This document shows, one piece after another, positions 38,801 to 50,800 of a stretch of DNA of 64,000 nucleotides. The translations under genes were made by a program, and so were the position numbers. The notes below the pieces were generated by a model. That model did no database searches. It worked only from the letters and a program-made list of their open reading frames with translations, and was not told the DNA's origin. Location: positions 48,465,272-48,529,271 of the forward strand of contig NC_088714.1 in assembly GCF_963576615.1 (NCBI RefSeq). Direction: 5' to 3'. The stretch comes from Watersipora subatra (taxonomy: Eukaryota > Bryozoa > Gymnolaemata > Cheilostomatida > Watersiporidae). Position 1 is the first letter of the stretch; every line of letters begins with the position of its first letter.

Positions 38801-41800
38801 TGGAACAGTTTTCTGATGCCCTTAGTGGCATTGGATGTTTAGAAGGTAAACATGAGATATGCATTAGTGAAAAAGTGGAGTCTGTTGTGAATCATCTTCA
38901 GTGGATAACTCGGAACATGCTGGATGGAGTGAAAAAGAAGCTGGACAGTATAGAAAATTTTAGAGTAAATTCAAAATTAAAAAAACTTAAAACCAGATCA
39001 GTAGCATGGTATGCATCGACAAAAAATATAAGTCAGTGCAGATATGCTGGGATTTAAAAGTTCTCATCAGAGCTGTAAAGTGTGAGCACCAAAGAATACC
39101 AACACTGGAGGACATTGCTTCTCAGTTCAACGAAATACAGCACTACACCATTATGGACATGAAACTTGGATATTGGGATGTGACACTTGCTGTATAAATA
39201 AAGGTACTCACATGGGTTGAAGCAAAAACAAAGGAGAGCAATTTGTCTTTCCAATTCCTTATATCCCACCCAATACTGCCTAATACTACTAAAGCTATTA
39301 GCTTCATCCACTAGCTTTATCTACTCATCGTAATTGCTGCGATCACCCGCAACTACTGAACTCAGGCGCCAATATAGCCTGAGCCCTAAAAATCCCATAA
39401 TACAACAATACACACAGAAGGGAGTAGTAGTCAACTGACTACTTTCGACATCCCGTATTTTTTGACAGGGCTTCATGCGTACTCCATTCAGTGCTAAGGT
39501 ATTTGAGAAAATGTTTGAACAGATATCTGGAGTCTTACTGAGTGTTTCAGCATATTTTGATGACTTTATTGTAGCTGGAAAGACACAACAATAGGGCAAT
39601 AATAATCTCTGAAAATTATTTTTAAAAAGCTAAAGCTACCAATGGAAAGTTCAATTGCAAAGAAATCTAATTCAATTGGTCTAGCATGCGATTTCTGGAA
39701 CATGATGTATTGAATGATAGTTTAGAACGCAATTCCAAGAGGGTGACTACAATCAATGCCAAGCTAGACCCTAATAGTCGAAAATGAATATTGGTTGGTT
39801 GGGTAGACACTAAATGATACCCTCATTGTTCTCAGCGCTTGCATATCTAACATTTTGAGCTGCATAGAACCACTGAGAATAATATTGAGAACTGAAAATT
39901 GATGGACCTGGTCAACAAATCTATAGAAAAGCTTCCAATTTATTAAATGCCTACCCAAGTCTGAACCAGAATTGCAGTATGCTGATGTCACTGAGGATGT
40001 TCACTTGCCAGTCGATGCCTCAAAGAGCGGTTTTAAAACTATGTTAAGGCAAAAAGGTAAACCTGTAGCCTATGAAACAAAAGCTTAGCTGAGACATAAA
40101 TCAGTTACCCCCGAACCGATGCAGAACTGCTTGCCGTACGCTACCTTATTGGATATACAGATGCGAGGTGTGCTTACAGACTGATCACAAACCTCTGATC
40201 TCTATAATTAATGAACGTTTTCATAAAGTAAAGAAGGTAATTCAGAGATTACTACTGAGGCTTCAGCGTTACAAGATATTTGAGCTTACCTATATTCCAA
40301 GAAAGTAGGCTACCTTTATATTTTCAACACGCTGACCTGGGTTTATCTCTAAAAAATTAACAGCGTTCAAGCCGTCTTTTAGAATGAAATTGTTTTGGTT
40401 CACAGCTTGGAAGCCAATGCCATTGCAATTGACATACTGAGACATGCTTATTTTGAAGATAATATACTGCTACTGTTGAGAAATGCCCTAAAGCTTGGCT
40501 GGACTGGCTCGTGCAAAGTCAGGCTTTGACAATTCTACCCCCCTATTAGAGCGTAAGCCCTGATTTATGAGCTGGATGGTTTTCTCTCTTCTGAAGAATG
40601 CCTGATATTTCCCAGCTCACTGAAAAAGTTAATGTCAAATTCAATGCAAGAATATATTGTTGCAAATATTGTATAGGTTAAGTGTTGTATCTAATTTTGA
40701 TACTTGCAGATTTATCACCTATGTCGCAACAATTCCTGAAACAAATAGTTTCATAACCGCTGTTCACATTGACAGACACTATGCGCCATAGGATGTTGCT
40801 CTTGTTTGATTTAAGCGCTACTGTGTCTCTTGTTTTTGCTTGGTCAGCTGACCTGTCTGTTAAGAACAGCAGTAGCATAACTGCTAGTGTAAAAGTGATC
40901 GTCAAAAAATTATCTTAAAACATACTAGCACTAGTACTAGTACTCGTGTTGTATAAAATTACTCATAGAGTCATGGGAAACTATTTCTTGCAGAAGCTTG
41001 CTTGATATAGTTATCTGCATTTTTTGTCTTTTCTAAATTGTTCTAAAAAAGACAATGAAATAACTAAAATTTATTTGGAGCCACAAAAAATTCAAGTTAG
41101 TCTAGCAGATCTCAAACTTCCAAGAAGTACTAATTACGTAGTGCGAATATCAGGTTAAACTCGTTAAAGCCCAACACGAATTGATACATTACTATTATAT
41201 TTTTGTGTTTTACTTCAACAAAGCATTATGTAACTACAATGATTGGTGACCATTTTAATCATTATTTTAATTGTTTTACACTAATAATAGGTTATACATA
41301 TAGGTTCATAAGTCATTTGAAATAACATTTTAAAATAAAATAAAATAACTAAACAGGACCACCTCTGTACAATAAACTTCTATTCTTTATAAATCCACAT
41401 TAGCAATGTTCAGATTTTTTGCAAGTCAGGTCATGAGCTAGCTATAACTGAAAAGACTAGTTTACCAGGTAAAATTCGAATGGTAAGTTCCCAAGCAAAG
41501 GTATTTACAGAATGAGTGAGAGCCGTTTTGAAAGAGATCTGTCTTGCGTTCCAACCAGGTAAGTTATTTCCTAGCTCGTACTGCTGGTCACCTGTCCGGT
41601 TAAGCTATTAATAAACAATCGATAATTCAGGCATGAGATGACACTGATAGACTTGTAAAGCTGATACAATAGATCTTTACAACATTAGTGTGTATAAAGC
41701 TTACTCTCCAAAATAGAACTGGCTTTGGAAAAATGTGACGAACAGTGCATCTGAATGTATTTGCTCTGGGATATGATGCCGTAAGAATCGTCCTTCCTGC

Positions 41801-44800
41801 AAATATTTATTAATTTAAAGATAAATATTAAATTCTCACTACTAACTGCAAAAACAAAATAAATAAAAAGTGTACTGACCAGGTATATCAGATTTTTCAA
41901 CAGTTATATACGGGCTGTCATAGACCTCGGGCAGATCAACCCAAATCGTTTGGAATCGACCAGCTGGTCTCCAGATAGTCAGAGCTGTAAAAAAACGATT
42001 GCTGGTCAGTTTATACCAAGTTACTAAATGTAGGGTTGATAGACTCTTTACTGAAATAGAATCTTACCAGATAAAAAAATGCAATTCTGCTTACTAATAA
42101 CAAGGCGCAACTAAGCATACTTTTAAATTCAATCAATGAACCAATAATGTTGTCACTTATTAATTGTTGACTTGAGACATTAATAACATGTGAATGCAGC
42201 AAAGCAGCATCTTTGAATACTGACCGTGATTCTGTAGCTCAAAACTGAAGAACTATGAGAACGCTTCTATTTAAATTACAGTATTAATTCTATTAATTTG
42301 AATTAAATAAAGCAATTAAATTAAATAAAATGAATTAAAACACCTTTTTTGAATGACTTTGAAACAGTGAGCCAATTACAGCTACTGTCAAACCTCTTAT
42401 TGAATGCCATGGAACTCTATCTTTCAATCTTTCTTCTATTACCGCCACTATAATAGTGGCGGTCAATTGGAGGTGGCATTCAATCAGAAGTTATACGGTA
42501 ATATAAATTTCTTGACTGACTGATTGTCACCTATTGACTTTTAGATTTTGTACTCCAATAGACTTAAATACATTAAGCGCTTGAAAGGCTACTTAAAGCA
42601 AGGTTGATTTTACAGCTTCAGTGCCTATAATAGTGTAGAATTGAAACATTTTGGAAACTATCACAGGAAAACTATGAGTAAACAAGCTAATTTACATGTC
42701 AAAAGACTGTCCTTTGATATATTTTTTAATTTAGTTAATAAAGAGGTTATTTAGGTGAAACTAGCTATTTGCATGCCAGTACATTCAGACTTTATACAGA
42801 TTGAGATCAAATTCTGATGAGATTTGAATGTCATGTTCCTAAAGACGGAATTGAGACATTAAAATAAAATATAAATAGACATCAACCGGTAAAGGAAAAG
42901 TCTGAAGCAAAATAGACAAAACTAGTAGCTAAAAATGGTAAAAAAATTCCTAACTAAAAGAGAGCAGTTGGAGTTTTCAGTTATGATTCACATGATATTT
43001 ATAATTTTGCACAGCTTCTAAAAGCTATTAAAACAATTACATTGTCTAGTAAATTATAAATTTTCCATTCAGAAACATGTCAAAAGACAACTCAACTGGC
43101 AAAACGGTGGTCCATATAATAGAATGAACATAAATAGACACGATAAGGCGTGATAAAAACACATTTTCCTTTTAAGTGAAAACCTAATAGGCAAGAGTAA
43201 AATGCTTACTGCTTAGCACTTTTCACCAATGTTTTAATAAGAGTTTAAATGTATCATTTCTAGCGCATAGTGCTAGGAAAAACGTAATTTTACTTAAAAC
43301 CTTACGACTGAATGATCCGCAGTAATTGTTATATAGTTCTGTTGCTTGTTGATCTGTTACAACATACGCAAAGTGCTTCAAGTTATAGAAATCCATATCT
43401 TTAGGTTGGTATATCAAATATCCAGAATCTCTAGGTCTACCTGAAAATAAAGCTTTATGACAGTATATAACAGTTAAATATTTGCAGACCACTTTATGCA
43501 CAAAGCACTAGAACCCATGTATTTGTGTTGCAGCCTTTCATCAATCTCTAAAGGACCAGATCGAGTTCCTCTACTTGTTTCACAAGGAAACAAACCCCTA
43601 TCAACCAATCTGTTTCTATAAGAGTGTTTGTCTTTTCATTGGTCTTTTAGTTTTCATTCCTGTTTCGACTTGTAGAGATTAAAATCTATCAATGAACAAT
43701 CCGCTTCCGGGAGGATCTTAAAACCTCCAGTAACAGAAGCATTACACTTATCCATTAGACTATAGGATTCACTTAAGCATAGTGGTCAGTAATGGTGGCA
43801 ATATTCATTACAGCAATTAATATACACATAACAACTTTGCATCACCAGTAACGATTAGCAGGTAACCTCACTAAGTAAATGCCCTGGCGTTGTACGGGTA
43901 ATAAAAACAGTTTGTAAACAGATGAGAGTATTGTAGTGTTAAGGTAATGTAGTAGATAAAGTAATGTAATGTTAATAAGCTGCTTTACCTACCCGTGCAA
44001 TGCAGGACATTCAAGTAGTAAATATATATATTTCTCAAATATATAATACAAACAATGGTATTGCGTTTACAAATAACTGCGTAGAATAAGACTTCCAGGA
44101 GCTCTGGTCTTTCTCGCCAATCTGCGCTAGAAATCGTTCAGACAGCTCATGCAAAGTTATAACGCTATCACAACTTTATCGCATGCGACATGCATTTGGA
44201 TTAGTTGGTTTCACCCAGAATGCAATTCAATGGCTGGTAATTTTTTTCATAGCGATGTTCACCAATGTACAGCAACAACATTTCGCTATTTAGTTACGAT
44301 TGAAATATTATCAAAGCGACGCTGAATTGTTAATAGATTTAATTACAACAGAACCAGTCCTGTATGATACAACACACAATGGTTACAAAGAAACCCAGTT
44401 GAAAACCAACATTTGGTAGTCAATCGCTGCGCAGGTTGACCATTGTGAGAATAGTAAATATTTATTGTATAAAAAAACTGCTATAAAGTAAACTATATGT
44501 AAAAATCGTAAAATATTACTGCTAAAAATACAAAAAGCAATTTTTCTTATGTATTTTTGTAGTGAACAATCCATAAAAGTGAGATAGGTCTAATAACAAA
44601 AGCGGAAGTTGGTTACGTCATTGCCTAGACAATGCCATTTTGACTTAGCTAACTTTATTAACAACTTCGAAGAAACTAATGATACGGAATTTTATTGACA
44701 GTTTGTGAACACGCCCGCATTATTGTTTACTGGTGAACCACTCAAGTTGGTTTAGGCACAGGCCAGCAATATCTCCGTGCTCCTCATGACGCACGCAATA

Positions 44801-47800
44801 AAATTGCTTAGTGTTTTTGGACCTTTAGAAAGTAGTCTGTCGGTTGGTTCCGGTGTTAGAGTGACAGCCTTGAAAGTTAATAATTGCGCCTTTAAATCTT
44901 GTTGAAAGCCATCTTTCTCCAAACAATGGACAGAATGACAAACGGAGAACAGACTGTAGGCGTTACTTTTATTGCAATAAAGATATTATCTAGTTTACTA
45001 TTTGCACTGGTGCTTACACATGTTTTTCTACCTGAAGTTAAGTTTAGGTAAATATTCAGAAATTTTAATTTTACTTTTGCAATTCGAGAAAGTTTTTTCA
45101 CTTTGTTTGGATGAAGAAAATGAACGGGAGCATTATATCAAAAATACTACTTTCTTTCTACATTCAGCAATTCAAATCATTTTGTGGATATCGCTGCAGG
45201 TGAGAATTAAATCATATTGCCCCTTACTAAAAGTTTAAATTACTTGATGTCCTTTTGCAAAACTTTAAAAAGAAAAGTTTACAAGATTTTGCACAGTTTT
45301 TATACATTTAACATAGTAACAGCGACATCTGTCTGTATGTCCGTTTTTTCAATAAAAGGTAAGGATAAAAGATTACCTTTTGCAAGGCTACAACTTGTGG
45401 CATTTAGATTGATAGACCGGCACTCTGACACCTGCAGTAATCGACCGCTATATGCCTTTCTGAATAATTGTATGGCTACTTATTCACTGCGCTTTATCAT
45501 AAAACCTGACAATTTCTCTCAACACGCTACACTGTCAGAGTATTAGTATATAAGTCAGAGATAGCCTTAGGTGTTGCTTTCTCTCCCAAATTTGGCAAGA
45601 GAGGAAACTTTATTTTAAAGCTAACTATAGAACTAGCATCATTCACATCAAATTTCAGAGCTTGCACTGATTTGACACCTCATGGTATATAACAAGTTTT
45701 ACATAACAAAAAGCAAAAACTTTACAGTAATTCATTCTGTTAAAAAGAATTTACGTGAAAAAAGTTTATTTTATATTATGTTATATTAGGGGTGCCAGTG
45801 TGGTGTAGTGGTAGCGCCTTCAACTTTCAACCATAGGGTTGGTGGTTTGAGCCCTGCTTAATGCCACACTAACAATGTGGGCATGTTAAAGAACTGTCCT
45901 TTGCACATTGGGCAAGTGAAATAACTACCTGGCTCGGTCAGACTGGGTGTGTTGCAAAATGCATCCCTTCGGGTTAATCTGAAAGTTCCAGAAGAAGCCC
46001 TTGATAAGGGTTAGAACCACCCAAGGTAGCTTATAAAAAACTGCTAGAACATGAGAACACTACCAAACATTGTAGTCTTCTAACCTTACATGACAGAAGC
46101 ATGCCATTACTTATGTTATGTTTATGTTATATTGTGTTTATGTTAAATGTGTGTCTACTTTTGTTTGAATTCACTAACAACATGGCAACCATTAAAATTT
46201 GTTTACCCGTACTTTAAAAATAAGGTAAATATGAAGGTTAAATTTCACAGTCAGCAACTTTTCTTACAATACATGCATGTAGTTGCAGGTCAGATCTCAG
46301 CAGGTTTTTGAAACATAATGTACTATTACTATCGGTATGTTTGTATTAACGATGACTTTGAAAATGATACCACAGGTAATTGGTTGACTCTTTATGGCCA
46401 CTGGCATGTGACATAACTTTTATGTAAAACAAAGTACATAAGAGTGTTGTACCCTTTTATCTCTTTGTTTGTGCAAACTAATACAGACTTGGCCATAGCA
46501 AAACATTTGAGAATTCCGGTAATTGAACACTGGGTGCTGTAGAGTACATAAAACAGCCTACATTTTTTCCCACACATATTCCTAGGCTACAATATTGTAA
46601 AAGTGCTTTCACAGTTTATATATTTGCTATACAGGGTTTTATATAACTGATTGAGTAGCATCTAAATACCAAATATGGCATTTAGATGGTATTATTTTAA
46701 TTATGGTATTTGAAATGCATCTTCATATTCAAAAGTAATTTTACACACACAATTTGAATTTGTTTCAAGAAATAATTGAGAACCAACAAAAAAATTAATG
46801 TAATATTAATAAAAATTACCATTACCAAAATAATACAATTTTTAAAAAGGTATGACTTGGTGGTCTTTAGTTGATCCAACTGTTTTATTTAGTTTTATTA
46901 AACAAAGTAATAATATAAAAGCTAAAGTGTTTAGCACTGACTATATACAAATAAGTTTGACGGTGGCCATTACTGTTGCAGCGGTATTTAGCTCATCTTT
47001 TTTAGTAATAAAATATTTGAAATGGCTGTCTTATAAGTTCTTGTTTTTATCATGATTTAGAAGGTGAATCTATTACGTATTTTGCAAAGATGCCTAGCCA
47101 AACACTTTTACATCACTTTTAAAAGGAAACCACTTAATCAATAGGAGTATAATGGCTGGAGCCACGGCATATATAAATTTCACCTAGTCCAAGTGATTGT
47201 ATGGCCACAGAACGTAAACCCATATTCGAATCAACAGCTTTCTGGCCTGCACGACGTCCGTCAAAGTAGATCTTGGTCTGAAAAAAATCATTTTTAACTT
47301 GTTAAATAGTACAACTTGTTTAATTAAGAATTAGGTTAAAACATTTTGGGGCTTATTCGTGTTTTTTTACAATAGTTTTTGATAAATGACAAAGCTTTTG
47401 ATTACTTATGTCTTCAAAAAGATCTAGTAGAGAAGATATTAGGTTTTATTTTTAACACCTGATCCCAGATCCCCACCCGACAGTGCAAAATACATTGCTC
47501 GCACTTGTATTTTGTATTTTCATCTTGTCGCACGAGTATGTGTCAAAGATCTACAGTGAACATTTACTGCTCCCCAAAGTACCACACTGCTTGGAGTATA
47601 TCAGGCAGTATATATATTTGTGAAAAATGTATAAATAATCACAGTATATGTATGCTCAACAACAACTGCATGTAATACGGCTTTCCAAGGTTCTGCCACT
47701 CTCCGTTTGTTAGGCTCTTTATATATTGTCAAAGCTGGGAAGCTCTGCCTATTTTCCAGAATAGCTGGCTCGGTAACCAGTCAGTTCAATCAGTGCCAGC

Positions 47801-50800
47801 TCGGGCGCAAGTGGTTCGGTTCATTTAGTCTTGGCAACGGGTCAGTGTCTCAGCTGCTGGCTCGGTGGTCAATTTGCTATATTTTGCCATTGCATTATCC
47901 TTACCATAGAGGTCACAAGGTTTTTTATTATGAAACCTAAAGTCCTGATCAGCTGGGCCCAGAGTCGGTGCTGCCTTGCCTTGTCCTCAAAGCGCTAAAT
48001 CTTCTGCTCGACAATCTTTCAGTCCTTTGGGTTGCTCCTTCAACTATGCATTAGGCCAGTTGTGCTAGAGGTCTAAGGGCCAACCAGGTGTGAGTCAACA
48101 TGAGCATTCCTGTAATTTTTCCCCACAGATTCAGTTTAGCCAGGACACTATACATCTCTAGTGTTCTCCTCATTGAAAGACCTTCTGCATATTTCAAGTC
48201 TGTCGTGACCGCGGTTTAACACATGCTCACAGACTCCTCGTTTGAGTCTAGGAGGCTTTTTAGCTGTTTTTTTCTAAGCCGCCTCTAAGTGTCCCAAATG
48301 GTAAAGCATTTCTTTAAGAGAATTATTCTGCTCACTTTGCTGAGATTTTATAGTGACATGATGAAACGGCTGTGATCAGCTTGGTAGAGGAATACCAAGA
48401 AAACATATGGATGCTGAACTAGCTAAACAGCACTTAAAATTAGAAATGGCTACTTAATAGCTTATTTTTGAGCTTGGATCCTTTATTTTTGTCTCAGTAC
48501 ATTTGCGTCAAAATTGCATGATACTGGCTGACGGTATGTTGAGACAGGCTTACTCATCGTGCTAATCAAACTTTCTGGTTTTTCTAAGCCGATCAAGGAT
48601 TAGGCTGGGTGACTGATTGAGCCAGTTTTCCGGGCCTTTGAGCTGGGCTGGTTGTGCCAAAACAGCGATATCTTTGTCATTTGTGTTTATTGTTCTGGGT
48701 TCCTCCAAAAGAGTTTTTGTGCTGTGTTCTGGCTCTCACCATTCAAAGCGTTTGTTTTAGGAGGAAACAACCTCAGCATTTCCTCTAGTCAAAGCTTCAG
48801 ATTTTTGTTGCCTGTTTCAGCCTCCTCTATGTTGAGGCCTCTAAGAGGCTCTATTCTGGCAAGTCTCAAAATTTTTAGCCAAGCATAGTAAGGTTTCAGC
48901 AGGCCTTTGCTTTGATTAGAAGATTGTTACTGTCACTCTACAAAATATGTGTGACTGAGTTAGACCTTTATGACCTGGTATGGATCCACAAGCCTGGCTT
49001 ACAATTCAAGGTTACCTCCCATAATCAGCTACTTGTTTACCATTCAAACCAAGTCTCCAAGAGATGGCTCCTTCTAGTCATCCTGTCTTATTTCTATCTG
49101 TCACTGCCAGAGATTGGTGTGTACATCTTCCAGCCTTTAACCCTTTTGATGTCGTAGACGCATTTATGTGTTTTTTATGGTCGAGGGCTGTAGACGCATT
49201 TTTGCGACTTTTCTAGCAATTTCGTAGTAACTTAATTTTATTATCTGTTGACAAGATAACCCACGACCTTTAAGACTTTTATGATATTGATAGTGTTGTC
49301 CAAAGATCTACCTATAAAATTAGCTTACAGTGACGACCAATTTAAAATTTTTGTGTGAGAATTTCCATCATAACAACGAACATTTTTTGTGTAAGTTTTG
49401 TTAAGTAACACATGAGTCGGATAGCAGGTAATTACTTATGTTGATGACATTATAGCCAATTCAGATTCAGATTTTTGTGATTATACCCACAATTAAAGTA
49501 GCAGCACTGACTCTGCTAGTGGTGAAAGTAATAGTTTTGTAAAGAACATTGTGGAGAATCATTTTAGCTTCGAAGCGACCTCAGCTTTACATAGCTTTAT
49601 CATCGCACAAAGTATAGATACATTGAAGTTTTTTGCATAGCGGTGTTGGCTAAAATGTTGGAAAAATAAAGTATGTAACGAAAAAATTTTAGGTGGAGTT
49701 TTGAAATTGCAAAATATTGTATACATATCATGAAGCAATATTGGCAACTTTTTGCAAAATGGCTGGCACTGGGCTCATACCTAAATTTGTATATGGGCGG
49801 CAGTGAAAAGATTAAAGTAACTCTACCACATACTCAAGTGTTGGCTGAAACTCCATAAGTAGATGATGGTGCTTCAGCTGAATCGGCAAGCGCAACTTTT
49901 TTCCAAGCATTAACATGTGTGTCTCCTCGGAGTCTCTTCGGTTTGTCTCCTCCTGTGTCCTTGTCGCCTATCCCGGTACGCCCTCATTTGCTGGAGAAAT
50001 AATATGTTCCAATTTTCTTGGCCCGTGCTTAACAGCAACACTCTGAAGTATTCACCTAGCTGCCAATTGTTTTGCTGTAATACTCTATTGGCCTGAGAAT
50101 GGTATGATGTAGTGTTGAACTTTTTTACACCCCGGAATCAATGCAGCTCAGTCATTGGTTGACTCTTGAACTGCGCTCCTTGGTTGGCGTGGATCTGTTT
50201 TAGCATACCGATTTAACAAAATACTGTTTAATCTAGGACACCAGCTACTACTGACTCTGTAGCTTTTAGAAAGGCCAAAGCATCCTGCCGTTAGGAGAAA
50301 TGGTTGAGTAATACGAGTTTCCACTTGTTACTCTTTGGTGTTGTTAGCTGGCAATTACCCAATCTACTGCCCAATCAAATTGTCTAAATTCTCATCAATT
50401 GGTTTCCAACTAATTCGTTTTTATAGCAAATGGGTACGAAAATCTTTGCTTTGGGTCCCAAATAGCAGCATGCCAATTTAAAGTTTTCTCCTTTCTTTTA
50501 ATGCCTTACTTTAACCACACTCTATTTCCTAACATATTATATATATTAGGTTCTTGGGTTTCTTTTACTCTGTGTTCTGCTGGTCGGTAAGTCTCTTTGC
50601 TGTCTCTTTTATTTAGATTTTTAGCTTTAGACATATGCATGTATCATTTGTTCCTCTGATCTCCTGTCTGGAAATTTGATGTCATTCAGCAATTGTACTC
50701 TGGCTACGTTTACCCAGTTGAATGTACTTTGAGCCTAATTCTTTCTTGTTTGGTATGTCGAGGATGAATACAAGAGATTGAACACGTATCAAACCCTTTT

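Noticed and set aside
41515..41604. A shorter gene B exon ending at GTAAAT
   Set aside because: It gives the wrong phase for the next exon and omits a segment conserved with gene A. The longer exon to 41466 resolves both.
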